Source of the DNA: Anomaloglossus baeobatrachus
Taxonomy: Eukaryota > Chordata > Amphibia > Anura > Aromobatidae
Direction: 5' to 3'
Assembly: GCF_048569485.1 (NCBI RefSeq)
Contig: NW_027442041.1
Location: 186,001-250,000, forward strand
Length of the DNA stretch: 64,000 nucleotides
A model generated the notes under the pieces. It saw only the letters and a program-made list of their open reading frames with translations, searched no databases and was not told the origin of the DNA. The translations under genes were made by a program, and so were the position numbers. Position 1 is the stretch's first letter; every line of letters starts with the position of its first letter. Of this stretch, positions 49,969 to 63,541 are shown in pieces.

Positions 49969-51089
49969 AACCAGAATTGGTTTGGGCCTCGAGTGGCACC
50001 CTGGCCTATGCCGGACACATCTTAGGGAGAGAGAGCGAGAGGGAGACAAACCCACGCCTACACAAGACATTTTGTCACCCAAGCCAACCCTTGAAAAGGC
50101 TGCTTTGCAGAGCAAAAACAAGAAGAATGGTGCGTTTTGCAGCCGCCGCCCACTGCAATGAATCTGAATAACTCCTCCTTTAGGGCGCAAGCAACTCCCC
50201 TCCCCCTTGCAGTCTTTCCAATTCACGATACAAAAAGACGGACAGGACAGGTTGCCTGACTTTCCGTCACTGCCACCCTTTGCCATCCTTACCCGTAGAA
50301 AGCCCTTTCATCATCCCCAAACCCTAATCTTTTCCCTTTCCTTCCCAGCCCCCAAACCCTGCCCTCTGTACCTTTCTCACCACCCGCTTCCCTTCTCCTG
50401 TCATCCCCCTACCACCCGGGAAAAAAAGAGATTGCCCCCTCCTTCCACTAGCCCACCCTCCCACCCAAAGAACAACTTCTTCTGCGCAGCTTGTTTTCTA
50501 GGCAGCAGCGCTATTGTGATGTCATCGGGGGGCATTGTGACAAGCCGCCAGTGTTCCGTCTCTTCATGTTGTGCACTGTTCAAACCGAAAATACATCAAC
50601 AGGCAGGCTACAGAAAAGCTTACTAACAAAGGTTAGAGAGGGGCTTTCTCAGAGGGCTTTTTACAGTTTGTCTATTCCCAATTAGCCGGTTTAGTATACT
50701 TAATGAAAGTACTAATTCTTTCATAGGCCGCCCATTCTTAGTATTTGACGTTCAGGTAACAACAGGTAACTTTATTTGGAGTGGAAGCAGAGAGATAACA
50801 CCAGATGCCAATTGTAGATCCTCTCACACCTGTGGTCACTGCAGCATCTGACTCCACTTTGTCCAAAAGGGATCTATTCCATTCAATTACACATGATCTA
50901 GATTAGACTGACAACAAGATACTGCACGGGACATAGCAGAGTTGGTGAAGTTGAGTGGTGATGAGTTTGCTATTTGGATGAATAAAGCAAGTAAAAAGTG
51001 TGTTAGATAAAAATTCATTTCAATTCGCTAATCGGGCTAATATGAATCAGGTGAATCGAGTTCTGCTTTTGGAAACTGGGTTAAGAAGG

Positions 51090-51276
51090 GGTGCACCGTT
51101 CCTGGAGGTACTGCAATACCAGGTCAATGCGTGGAGTGGACAGAGCAAGCTCTTTTTCCATCTCCCTGTTCTAAAAATCCATTTAATATATGGTCCCCAG
51201 ATAGGGGACGTATCAGATATTAAACTGATAAGAACAGATACTACACTTGATCTTAGCCAAAAGGCCGAGAAGCGAT
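51090..51276 (-). ncRNA. RNU2: U2 snRNA copy 38
   Basis: Consensus gene and flanks. Confidence 0.97.
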
Positions 51277-52397
51277 AACCAGAATTGGTTTGGGCCTCGA
51301 GTGGCACCCTGGCCTATGCCGGACACATCTTAGGGAGAGAGAGCGAGAGGGAGACAAACCCACGCCTACACAAGACATTTTGTCACCCAAGCCAACCCTT
51401 GAAAAGGCTGCTTTGCAGAGCAAAAACAAGAAGAATGGTGCGTTTTGCAGCCGCCGCCCACTGCAATGAATCTGAATAACTCCTCCTTTAGGGCGCAAGC
51501 AACTCCCCTCCCCCTTGCAGTCTTTCCAATTCACGATACAAAAAGACGGACAGGACAGGTTGCCTGACTTTCCGTCACTGCCACCCTTTGCCATCCTTAC
51601 CCGTAGAAAGCCCTTTCATCATCCCCAAACCCTAATCTTTTCCCTTTCCTTCCCAGCCCCCAAACCCTGCCCTCTGTACCTTTCTCACCACCCGCTTCCC
51701 TTCTCCTGTCATCCCCCTACCACCCGGGAAAAAAAGAGATTGCCCCCTCCTTCCACTAGCCCACCCTCCCACCCAAAGAACAACTTCTTCTGCGCAGCTT
51801 GTTTTCTAGGCAGCAGCGCTATTGTGATGTCATCGGGGGGCATTGTGACAAGCCGCCAGTGTTCCGTCTCTTCATGTTGTGCACTGTTCAAACCGAAAAT
51901 ACATCAACAGGCAGGCTACAGAAAAGCTTACTAACAAAGGTTAGAGAGGGGCTTTCTCAGAGGGCTTTTTACAGTTTGTCTATTCCCAATTAGCCGGTTT
52001 AGTATACTTAATGAAAGTACTAATTCTTTCATAGGCCGCCCATTCTTAGTATTTGACGTTCAGGTAACAACAGGTAACTTTATTTGGAGTGGAAGCAGAG
52101 AGATAACACCAGATGCCAATTGTAGATCCTCTCACACCTGTGGTCACTGCAGCATCTGACTCCACTTTGTCCAAAAGGGATCTATTCCATTCAATTACAC
52201 ATGATCTAGATTAGACTGACAACAAGATACTGCACGGGACATAGCAGAGTTGGTGAAGTTGAGTGGTGATGAGTTTGCTATTTGGATGAATAAAGCAAGT
52301 AAAAAGTGTGTTAGATAAAAATTCATTTCAATTCGCTAATCGGGCTAATATGAATCAGGTGAATCGAGTTCTGCTTTTGGAAACTGGGTTAAGAAGG

Positions 52398-52584
52398 GGT
52401 GCACCGTTCCTGGAGGTACTGCAATACCAGGTCAATGCGTGGAGTGGACAGAGCAAGCTCTTTTTCCATCTCCCTGTTCTAAAAATCCATTTAATATATG
52501 GTCCCCAGATAGGGGACGTATCAGATATTAAACTGATAAGAACAGATCCTACACTTGATCTTAGCCAAAAGGCCGAGAAGCGAT
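52398..52584 (-). ncRNA. RNU2: U2 snRNA copy 39, variant U37G in branch-point recognition sequence
   Basis: Carries C at plus-strand 52548, the same U37G change as copy 9, thirty units away. Otherwise consensus. It lies two units before split copy 41, whose insert is of the same group as that of copy 10, the unit next to copy 9. Confidence 0.95.
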
Positions 52585-53705
52585 AACCAGAATTGGTTTG
52601 GGCCTCGAGTGGCACCCTGGCCTATGCCGGACACATCTTAGGGAGAGAGAGCGAGAGGGAGACAAACCCACGCCTACACAAGACATTTTGTCACCCAAGC
52701 CAACCCTTGAAAAGGCTGCTTTGCAGAGCAAAAACAAGAAGAATGGTGCGTTTTGCAGCCGCCGCCCACTGCAATGAATCTGAATAACTCCTCCTTTAGG
52801 GCGCAAGCAACTCCCCTCCCCCTTGCAGTCTTTCCAATTCACGATACAAAAAGACGGACAGGACAGGTTGCCTGACTTTCCGTCACTGCCACCCTTTGCC
52901 ATCCTTACCCGTAGAAAGCCCTTTCATCATCCCCAAACCCTAATCTTTTCCCTTTCCTTCCCAGCCCCCAAACCCTGCCCTCTGTACCTTTCTCACCACC
53001 CGCTTCCCTTCTCCTGTCATCCCCCTACCACCCGGGAAAAAAAGAGATTGCCCCCTCCTTCCACTAGCCCACCCTCCCACCCAAAGAACAACTTCTTCTG
53101 CGCAGCTTGTTTTCTAGGCAGCAGCGCTATTGTGATGTCATCGGGGGGCATTGTGACAAGCCGCCAGTGTTCCGTCTCTTCATGTTGTGCACTGTTCAAA
53201 CCGAAAATACATCAACAGGCAGGCTACAGAAAAGCTTACTAACAAAGGTTAGAGAGGGGCTTTCTCAGAGGGCTTTTTACAGTTTGTCTATTCCCAATTA
53301 GCCGGTTTAGTATACTTAATGAAAGTACTAATTCTTTCATAGGCCGCCCATTCTTAGTATTTGACGTTCAGGTAACAACAGGTAACTTTATTTGGAGTGG
53401 AAGCAGAGAGATAACACCAGATGCCAATTGTAGATCCTCTCACACCTGTGGTCACTGCAGCATCTGACTCCACTTTGTCCAAAAGGGATCTATTCCATTC
53501 AATTACACATGATCTAGATTAGACTGACAACAAGATACTGCACGGGACATAGCAGAGTTGGTGAAGTTGAGTGGTGATGAGTTTGCTATTTGGATGAATA
53601 AAGCAAGTAAAAAGTGTGTTAGATAAAAATTCATTTCAATTCGCTAATCGGGCTAATATGAATCAGGTGAATCGAGTTCTGCTTTTGGAAACTGGGTTAA
53701 GAAGG

Positions 53706-53892
53706 GGTGCACCGTTCCTGGAGGTACTGCAATACCAGGTCAATGCGTGGAGTGGACAGAGCAAGCTCTTTTTCCATCTCCCTGTTCTAAAAATCCATTT
53801 AATATATGGTCCCCAGATAGGGGACGTATCAGATATTAAACTGATAAGAACAGATACTACACTTGATCTTAGCCAAAAGGCCGAGAAGCGAT
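53706..53892 (-). ncRNA. RNU2: U2 snRNA copy 40
   Basis: Consensus gene and flanks. Confidence 0.97.
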
Positions 53893-55013
53893 AACCAGAA
53901 TTGGTTTGGGCCTCGAGTGGCACCCTGGCCTATGCCGGACACATCTTAGGGAGAGAGAGCGAGAGGGAGACAAACCCACGCCTACACAAGACATTTTGTC
54001 ACCCAAGCCAACCCTTGAAAAGGCTGCTTTGCAGAGCAAAAACAAGAAGAATGGTGCGTTTTGCAGCCGCCGCCCACTGCAATGAATCTGAATAACTCCT
54101 CCTTTAGGGCGCAAGCAACTCCCCTCCCCCTTGCAGTCTTTCCAATTCACGATACAAAAAGACGGACAGGACAGGTTGCCTGACTTTCCGTCACTGCCAC
54201 CCTTTGCCATCCTTACCCGTAGAAAGCCCTTTCATCATCCCCAAACCCTAATCTTTTCCCTTTCCTTCCCAGCCCCCAAACCCTGCCCTCTGTACCTTTC
54301 TCACCACCCGCTTCCCTTCTCCTGTCATCCCCCTACCACCCGGGAAAAAAAGAGATTGCCCCCTCCTTCCACTAGCCCACCCTCCCACCCAAAGAACAAC
54401 TTCTTCTGCGCAGCTTGTTTTCTAGGCAGCAGCGCTATTGTGATGTCATCGGGGGGCATTGTGACAAGCCGCCAGTGTTCCGTCTCTTCATGTTGTGCAC
54501 TGTTCAAACCGAAAATACATCAACAGGCAGGCTACAGAAAAGCTTACTAACAAAGGTTAGAGAGGGGCTTTCTCAGAGGGCTTTTTACAGTTTGTCTATT
54601 CCCAATTAGCCGGTTTAGTATACTTAATGAAAGTACTAATTCTTTCATAGGCCGCCCATTCTTAGTATTTGACGTTCAGGTAACAACAGGTAACTTTATT
54701 TGGAGTGGAAGCAGAGAGATAACACCAGATGCCAATTGTAGATCCTCTCACACCTGTGGTCACTGCAGCATCTGACTCCACTTTGTCCAAAAGGGATCTA
54801 TTCCATTCAATTACACATGATCTAGATTAGACTGACAACAAGATACTGCACGGGACATAGCAGAGTTGGTGAAGTTGAGTGGTGATGAGTTTGCTATTTG
54901 GATGAATAAAGCAAGTAAAAAGTGTGTTAGATAAAAATTCATTTCAATTCGCTAATCGGGCTAATATGAATCAGGTGAATCGAGTTCTGCTTTTGGAAAC
55001 TGGGTTAAGAAGG

Positions 55014-55413
55014 GGTGCACCGTTCCTGGAGGTACTGCAATACCAGGTCAATGCGTGGAGTGGACAGAGCAAGCTCTTTTTCCATCTCCCTGTTCTAAAA
55101 ATCCATTTAATATATGGTCCCCAGATAGGGGACGTATCAGATATTAAACTGATAAGAACAGATGAGATTTCATCCGCAATTTTCAGAATCAAGATAGCCC
55201 CGAAGGCCAGCAGGCCACCACACAAAAGCGCAGTGCCTGGGTGATCGCCTCCCGAGCCCCGGAACCACCAGCCAAAAGGGGGACGTAAGCACCAAAAGGC
55301 GCAACAATCCCCAAGGCCGGCGGTTGTGCAAGCCCGGGCCCCTCCCAGCCAAGACCAAGGCAAACCCAATGAAGGGACTACACTTGATCTTAGCCAAAAG
55401 GCCGAGAAGCGAT
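55014..55413 (-). pseudogene. RNU2: U2 copy 41, split by a 213-bp insert
   Basis: Nt 38-187 at 55014-55163 and nt 1-37 at 55377-55413; both parts consensus. Confidence 0.95.
55164..55376 (-). mobile_element. Insert in U2, group A, without A tail
   Basis: Closest to the insert at 13187-13398, with the same start and the same ATCTC end, but with about eight differences (one net base), including the stretch after CCAGCC and the GGCCGGCGGTTG segment, where it agrees with the 39272 insert instead. Confidence 0.75.
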
Positions 55414-56534
55414 AACCAGAATTGGTTTGGGCCTCGAGTGGCACCCTGGCCTATGCCGGACACATCTTAGGGAGAGAGAGCGAGAGGGAGACAAACCCAC
55501 GCCTACACAAGACATTTTGTCACCCAAGCCAACCCTTGAAAAGGCTGCTTTGCAGAGCAAAAACAAGAAGAATGGTGCGTTTTGCAGCCGCCGCCCACTG
55601 CAATGAATCTGAATAACTCCTCCTTTAGGGCGCAAGCAACTCCCCTCCCCCTTGCAGTCTTTCCAATTCACGATACAAAAAGACGGACAGGACAGGTTGC
55701 CTGACTTTCCGTCACTGCCACCCTTTGCCATCCTTACCCGTAGAAAGCCCTTTCATCATCCCCAAACCCTAATCTTTTCCCTTTCCTTCCCAGCCCCCAA
55801 ACCCTGCCCTCTGTACCTTTCTCACCACCCGCTTCCCTTCTCCTGTCATCCCCCTACCACCCGGGAAAAAAAGAGATTGCCCCCTCCTTCCACTAGCCCA
55901 CCCTCCCACCCAAAGAACAACTTCTTCTGCGCAGCTTGTTTTCTAGGCAGCAGCGCTATTGTGATGTCATCGGGGGGCATTGTGACAAGCCGCCAGTGTT
56001 CCGTCTCTTCATGTTGTGCACTGTTCAAACCGAAAATACATCAACAGGCAGGCTACAGAAAAGCTTACTAACAAAGGTTAGAGAGGGGCTTTCTCAGAGG
56101 GCTTTTTACAGTTTGTCTATTCCCAATTAGCCGGTTTAGTATACTTAATGAAAGTACTAATTCTTTCATAGGCCGCCCATTCTTAGTATTTGACGTTCAG
56201 GTAACAACAGGTAACTTTATTTGGAGTGGAAGCAGAGAGATAACACCAGATGCCAATTGTAGATCCTCTCACACCTGTGGTCACTGCAGCATCTGACTCC
56301 ACTTTGTCCAAAAGGGATCTATTCCATTCAATTACACATGATCTAGATTAGACTGACAACAAGATACTGCACGGGACATAGCAGAGTTGGTGAAGTTGAG
56401 TGGTGATGAGTTTGCTATTTGGATGAATAAAGCAAGTAAAAAGTGTGTTAGATAAAAATTCATTTCAATTCGCTAATCGGGCTAATATGAATCAGGTGAA
56501 TCGAGTTCTGCTTTTGGAAACTGGGTTAAGAAGG

Positions 56535-56721
56535 GGTGCACCGTTCCTGGAGGTACTGCAATACCAGGTCAATGCGTGGAGTGGACAGAGCAAGCTCTTT
56601 TTCCATCTCCCTGTTCTAAAAATCCATTTAATATATGGTCCCCAGATAGGGGACGTATCAGATATTAAACTGATAAGAACAGATACTACACTTGATCTTA
56701 GCCAAAAGGCCGAGAAGCGAT
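56535..56721 (-). ncRNA. RNU2: U2 snRNA copy 42
   Basis: Consensus gene and flanks. Confidence 0.97.
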
Positions 56722-57842
56722 AACCAGAATTGGTTTGGGCCTCGAGTGGCACCCTGGCCTATGCCGGACACATCTTAGGGAGAGAGAGCGAGAGGGAGAC
56801 AAACCCACGCCTACACAAGACATTTTGTCACCCAAGCCAACCCTTGAAAAGGCTGCTTTGCAGAGCAAAAACAAGAAGAATGGTGCGTTTTGCAGCCGCC
56901 GCCCACTGCAATGAATCTGAATAACTCCTCCTTTAGGGCGCAAGCAACTCCCCTCCCCCTTGCAGTCTTTCCAATTCACGATACAAAAAGACGGACAGGA
57001 CAGGTTGCCTGACTTTCCGTCACTGCCACCCTTTGCCATCCTTACCCGTAGAAAGCCCTTTCATCATCCCCAAACCCTAATCTTTTCCCTTTCCTTCCCA
57101 GCCCCCAAACCCTGCCCTCTGTACCTTTCTCACCACCCGCTTCCCTTCTCCTGTCATCCCCCTACCACCCGGGAAAAAAAGAGATTGCCCCCTCCTTCCA
57201 CTAGCCCACCCTCCCACCCAAAGAACAACTTCTTCTGCGCAGCTTGTTTTCTAGGCAGCAGCGCTATTGTGATGTCATCGGGGGGCATTGTGACAAGCCG
57301 CCAGTGTTCCGTCTCTTCATGTTGTGCACTGTTCAAACCGAAAATACATCAACAGGCAGGCTACAGAAAAGCTTACTAACAAAGGTTAGAGAGGGGCTTT
57401 CTCAGAGGGCTTTTTACAGTTTGTCTATTCCCAATTAGCCGGTTTAGTATACTTAATGAAAGTACTAATTCTTTCATAGGCCGCCCATTCTTAGTATTTG
57501 ACGTTCAGGTAACAACAGGTAACTTTATTTGGAGTGGAAGCAGAGAGATAACACCAGATGCCAATTGTAGATCCTCTCACACCTGTGGTCACTGCAGCAT
57601 CTGACTCCACTTTGTCCAAAAGGGATCTATTCCATTCAATTACACATGATCTAGATTAGACTGACAACAAGATACTGCACGGGACATAGCAGAGTTGGTG
57701 AAGTTGAGTGGTGATGAGTTTGCTATTTGGATGAATAAAGCAAGTAAAAAGTGTGTTAGATAAAAATTCATTTCAATTCGCTAATCGGGCTAATATGAAT
57801 CAGGTGAATCGAGTTCTGCTTTTGGAAACTGGGTTAAGAAGG

Positions 57843-58029
57843 GGTGCACCGTTCCTGGAGGTACTGCAATACCAGGTCAATGCGTGGAGTGGACAGAGCA
57901 AGCTCTTTTTCCATCTCCCTGTTCTAAAAAACCATTTAATATATGGTCCCCAGATAGGGGACGTATCAGATATTAAACTGATAAGAACAGATACTACACT
58001 TGATCTTAGCCAAAAGGCCGAGAAGCGAT
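57843..58029 (-). ncRNA. RNU2: U2 snRNA copy 43, variant A99U in the Sm site
   Basis: A at plus-strand 57931 gives the same A99U Sm-site change as copy 35, eight units earlier. Otherwise consensus. Confidence 0.95.
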
Positions 58030-59150
58030 AACCAGAATTGGTTTGGGCCTCGAGTGGCACCCTGGCCTATGCCGGACACATCTTAGGGAGAGAGAGCGAG
58101 AGGGAGACAAACCCACGCCTACACAAGACATTTTGTCACCCAAGCCAACCCTTGAAAAGGCTGCTTTGCAGAGCAAAAACAAGAAGAATGGTGCGTTTTG
58201 CAGCCGCCGCCCACTGCAATGAATCTGAATAACTCCTCCTTTAGGGCGCAAGCAACTCCCCTCCCCCTTGCAGTCTTTCCAATTCACGATACAAAAAGAC
58301 GGACAGGACAGGTTGCCTGACTTTCCGTCACTGCCACCCTTTGCCATCCTTACCCGTAGAAAGCCCTTTCATCATCCCCAAACCCTAATCTTTTCCCTTT
58401 CCTTCCCAGCCCCCAAACCCTGCCCTCTGTACCTTTCTCACCACCCGCTTCCCTTCTCCTGTCATCCCCCTACCACCCGGGAAAAAAAGAGATTGCCCCC
58501 TCCTTCCACTAGCCCACCCTCCCACCCAAAGAACAACTTCTTCTGCGCAGCTTGTTTTCTAGGCAGCAGCGCTATTGTGATGTCATCGGGGGGCATTGTG
58601 ACAAGCCGCCAGTGTTCCGTCTCTTCATGTTGTGCACTGTTCAAACCGAAAATACATCAACAGGCAGGCTACAGAAAAGCTTACTAACAAAGGTTAGAGA
58701 GGGGCTTTCTCAGAGGGCTTTTTACAGTTTGTCTATTCCCAATTAGCCGGTTTAGTATACTTAATGAAAGTACTAATTCTTTCATAGGCCGCCCATTCTT
58801 AGTATTTGACGTTCAGGTAACAACAGGTAACTTTATTTGGAGTGGAAGCAGAGAGATAACACCAGATGCCAATTGTAGATCCTCTCACACCTGTGGTCAC
58901 TGCAGCATCTGACTCCACTTTGTCCAAAAGGGATCTATTCCATTCAATTACACATGATCTAGATTAGACTGACAACAAGATACTGCACGGGACATAGCAG
59001 AGTTGGTGAAGTTGAGTGGTGATGAGTTTGCTATTTGGATGAATAAAGCAAGTAAAAAGTGTGTTAGATAAAAATTCATTTCAATTCGCTAATCGGGCTA
59101 ATATGAATCAGGTGAATCGAGTTCTGCTTTTGGAAACTGGGTTAAGAAGG

Positions 59151-59337
59151 GGTGCACCGTTCCTGGAGGTACTGCAATACCAGGTCAATGCGTGGAGTGG
59201 ACAGAGCAAGCTCTTTTTCCATCTCCCTGTTCTAAAAATCCATTTAATATATGGTCCCCAGATAGGGGACGTATCAGATATTAAACTGATAAGAACAGAT
59301 ACTACACTTGATCTTAGCCAAAAGGCCGAGAAGCGAT
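59151..59337 (-). ncRNA. RNU2: U2 snRNA copy 44
   Basis: Consensus gene and flanks. Confidence 0.97.
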
Positions 59338-60458
59338 AACCAGAATTGGTTTGGGCCTCGAGTGGCACCCTGGCCTATGCCGGACACATCTTAGGGAGAG
59401 AGAGCGAGAGGGAGACAAACCCACGCCTACACAAGACATTTTGTCACCCAAGCCAACCCTTGAAAAGGCTGCTTTGCAGAGCAAAAACAAGAAGAATGGT
59501 GCGTTTTGCAGCCGCCGCCCACTGCAATGAATCTGAATAACTCCTCCTTTAGGGCGCAAGCAACTCCCCTCCCCCTTGCAGTCTTTCCAATTCACGATAC
59601 AAAAAGACGGACAGGACAGGTTGCCTGACTTTCCGTCACTGCCACCCTTTGCCATCCTTACCCGTAGAAAGCCCTTTCATCATCCCCAAACCCTAATCTT
59701 TTCCCTTTCCTTCCCAGCCCCCAAACCCTGCCCTCTGTACCTTTCTCACCACCCGCTTCCCTTCTCCTGTCATCCCCCTACCACCCGGGAAAAAAAGAGA
59801 TTGCCCCCTCCTTCCACTAGCCCACCCTCCCACCCAAAGAACAACTTCTTCTGCGCAGCTTGTTTTCTAGGCAGCAGCGCTATTGTGATGTCATCGGGGG
59901 GCATTGTGACAAGCCGCCAGTGTTCCGTCTCTTCATGTTGTGCACTGTTCAAACCGAAAATACATCAACAGGCAGGCTACAGAAAAGCTTACTAACAAAG
60001 GTTAGAGAGGGGCTTTCTCAGAGGGCTTTTTACAGTTTGTCTATTCCCAATTAGCCGGTTTAGTATACTTAATGAAAGTACTAATTCTTTCATAGGCCGC
60101 CCATTCTTAGTATTTGACGTTCAGGTAACAACAGGTAACTTTATTTGGAGTGGAAGCAGAGAGATAACACCAGATGCCAATTGTAGATCCTCTCACACCT
60201 GTGGTCACTGCAGCATCTGACTCCACTTTGTCCAAAAGGGATCTATTCCATTCAATTACACATGATCTAGATTAGACTGACAACAAGATACTGCACGGGA
60301 CATAGCAGAGTTGGTGAAGTTGAGTGGTGATGAGTTTGCTATTTGGATGAATAAAGCAAGTAAAAAGTGTGTTAGATAAAAATTCATTTCAATTCGCTAA
60401 TCGGGCTAATATGAATCAGGTGAATCGAGTTCTGCTTTTGGAAACTGGGTTAAGAAGG

Positions 60459-60645
60459 GGTGCACCGTTCCTGGAGGTACTGCAATACCAGGTCAATGCG
60501 TGGAGTGGACAGAGCAAGCTCTTTTTCCATCTCCCTGTTCTAAAAATCCATTTAATATATGGTCCCCAGATAGGGGACGTATCAGATATTAAACTGATAA
60601 GAACAGATACTACACTTGATCTTAGCCAAAAGGCCGAGAAGCGAT
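60459..60645 (-). ncRNA. RNU2: U2 snRNA copy 45
   Basis: Consensus gene and flanks. Confidence 0.97.
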
Positions 60646-61766
60646 AACCAGAATTGGTTTGGGCCTCGAGTGGCACCCTGGCCTATGCCGGACACATCTT
60701 AGGGAGAGAGAGCGAGAGGGAGACAAACCCACGCCTACACAAGACATTTTGTCACCCAAGCCAACCCTTGAAAAGGCTGCTTTGCAGAGCAAAAACAAGA
60801 AGAATGGTGCGTTTTGCAGCCGCCGCCCACTGCAATGAATCTGAATAACTCCTCCTTTAGGGCGCAAGCAACTCCCCTCCCCCTTGCAGTCTTTCCAATT
60901 CACGATACAAAAAGACGGACAGGACAGGTTGCCTGACTTTCCGTCACTGCCACCCTTTGCCATCCTTACCCGTAGAAAGCCCTTTCATCATCCCCAAACC
61001 CTAATCTTTTCCCTTTCCTTCCCAGCCCCCAAACCCTGCCCTCTGTACCTTTCTCACCACCCGCTTCCCTTCTCCTGTCATCCCCCTACCACCCGGGAAA
61101 AAAAGAGATTGCCCCCTCCTTCCACTAGCCCACCCTCCCACCCAAAGAACAACTTCTTCTGCGCAGCTTGTTTTCTAGGCAGCAGCGCTATTGTGATGTC
61201 ATCGGGGGGCATTGTGACAAGCCGCCAGTGTTCCGTCTCTTCATGTTGTGCACTGTTCAAACCGAAAATACATCAACAGGCAGGCTACAGAAAAGCTTAC
61301 TAACAAAGGTTAGAGAGGGGCTTTCTCAGAGGGCTTTTTACAGTTTGTCTATTCCCAATTAGCCGGTTTAGTATACTTAATGAAAGTACTAATTCTTTCA
61401 TAGGCCGCCCATTCTTAGTATTTGACGTTCAGGTAACAACAGGTAACTTTATTTGGAGTGGAAGCAGAGAGATAACACCAGATGCCAATTGTAGATCCTC
61501 TCACACCTGTGGTCACTGCAGCATCTGACTCCACTTTGTCCAAAAGGGATCTATTCCATTCAATTACACATGATCTAGATTAGACTGACAACAAGATACT
61601 GCACGGGACATAGCAGAGTTGGTGAAGTTGAGTGGTGATGAGTTTGCTATTTGGATGAATAAAGCAAGTAAAAAGTGTGTTAGATAAAAATTCATTTCAA
61701 TTCGCTAATCGGGCTAATATGAATCAGGTGAATCGAGTTCTGCTTTTGGAAACTGGGTTAAGAAGG

Positions 61767-62233
61767 GGTGCACCGTTCCTGGAGGTACTGCAATACCAGG
61801 TCAATGCGTGGAGTGGACAGAGCAAGCTCTTTTTCCATCTCCCTGTTCTAAAAATCCATTTAATATATGGTCCCCAGATAGGGGACGTATCAGATATTAA
61901 ACTGATAAGAACAGATTTTTTTTTTATTAAGTTGGCTATCCCATCAGGGACAATCCGATCATACCAAAATCGGTCCATCGAGTTTGGATGACAAGTCACC
62001 CAATATTTACAGAATCGCCCGAAGGCACGGCGGTCACCGCACAAAAGCGACAGTGCCGCGGGTGATCGCCTCCCGAGCCCAGGAACCACCAGCCAAAAGG
62101 GGACGTAAGCACCAAAAGGCGCAACAATCCCCGAGGCCGGCAGTTGTGCAAGCCCGGGCCCCTCCCAGCCAAGACCAAGGAAAACCCAATGAAGGGACTA
62201 CACTTGATCTTAGCCAAAAGGCCGAGAAGCGAT
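61767..62233 (-). pseudogene. RNU2: U2 copy 46, split by a 280-bp insert
   Basis: Nt 38-187 at 61767-61916 and nt 1-37 at 62197-62233; both parts consensus. Confidence 0.95.
61917..62196 (-). mobile_element. Insert in U2, group A, longest form with A tail
   Basis: Begins CCCTTCATTGGG like the other group A inserts and aligns with them through GATTCTG, then continues about 85 bp further to AACTTAAT followed by nine A residues. It is therefore the most complete group A copy seen. The extra 3' part has no counterpart in the other inserts. No protein domain is recognisable. It fits a short non-autonomous retroelement that uses a U2-specific LINE. Confidence 0.78.
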
Positions 62234-63354
62234 AACCAGAATTGGTTTGGGCCTCGAGTGGCACCCTGGCCTATGCCGGACACATCTTAGGGAGAGAGAG
62301 CGAGAGGGAGACAAACCCACGCCTACACAAGACATTTTGTCACCCAAGCCAACCCTTGAAAAGGCTGCTTTGCAGAGCAAAAACAAGAAGAATGGTGCGT
62401 TTTGCAGCCGCCGCCCACTGCAATGAATCTGAATAACTCCTCCTTTAGGGCGCAAGCAACTCCCCTCCCCCTTGCAGTCTTTCCAATTCACGATACAAAA
62501 AGACGGACAGGACAGGTTGCCTGACTTTCCGTCACTGCCACCCTTTGCCATCCTTACCCGTAGAAAGCCCTTTCATCATCCCCAAACCCTAATCTTTTCC
62601 CTTTCCTTCCCAGCCCCCAAACCCTGCCCTCTGTACCTTTCTCACCACCCGCTTCCCTTCTCCTGTCATCCCCCTACCACCCGGGAAAAAAAGAGATTGC
62701 CCCCTCCTTCCACTAGCCCACCCTCCCACCCAAAGAACAACTTCTTCTGCGCAGCTTGTTTTCTAGGCAGCAGCGCTATTGTGATGTCATCGGGGGGCAT
62801 TGTGACAAGCCGCCAGTGTTCCGTCTCTTCATGTTGTGCACTGTTCAAACCGAAAATACATCAACAGGCAGGCTACAGAAAAGCTTACTAACAAAGGTTA
62901 GAGAGGGGCTTTCTCAGAGGGCTTTTTACAGTTTGTCTATTCCCAATTAGCCGGTTTAGTATACTTAATGAAAGTACTAATTCTTTCATAGGCCGCCCAT
63001 TCTTAGTATTTGACGTTCAGGTAACAACAGGTAACTTTATTTGGAGTGGAAGCAGAGAGATAACACCAGATGCCAATTGTAGATCCTCTCACACCTGTGG
63101 TCACTGCAGCATCTGACTCCACTTTGTCCAAAAGGGATCTATTCCATTCAATTACACATGATCTAGATTAGACTGACAACAAGATACTGCACGGGACATA
63201 GCAGAGTTGGTGAAGTTGAGTGGTGATGAGTTTGCTATTTGGATGAATAAAGCAAGTAAAAAGTGTGTTAGATAAAAATTCATTTCAATTCGCTAATCGG
63301 GCTAATATGAATCAGGTGAATCGAGTTCTGCTTTTGGAAACTGGGTTAAGAAGG

Positions 63355-63541
63355 GGTGCACCGTTCCTGGAGGTACTGCAATACCAGGTCAATGCGTGGA
63401 GTGGACAGAGCAAGCTCTTTTTCCATCTCCCTGTTCTAAAAATCCATTTAATATATGGTCCCCAGATAGGGGACGTATCAGATATTAAACTGATAAGAAC
63501 AGATACTACACTTGATCTTAGCCAAAAGGCCGAGAAGCGAT
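63355..63541 (-). ncRNA. RNU2: U2 snRNA copy 47
   Basis: Consensus U2. The window ends inside its upstream spacer, in the run of A after CCACCCGGG, so the far upstream part is not seen. Confidence 0.97.
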
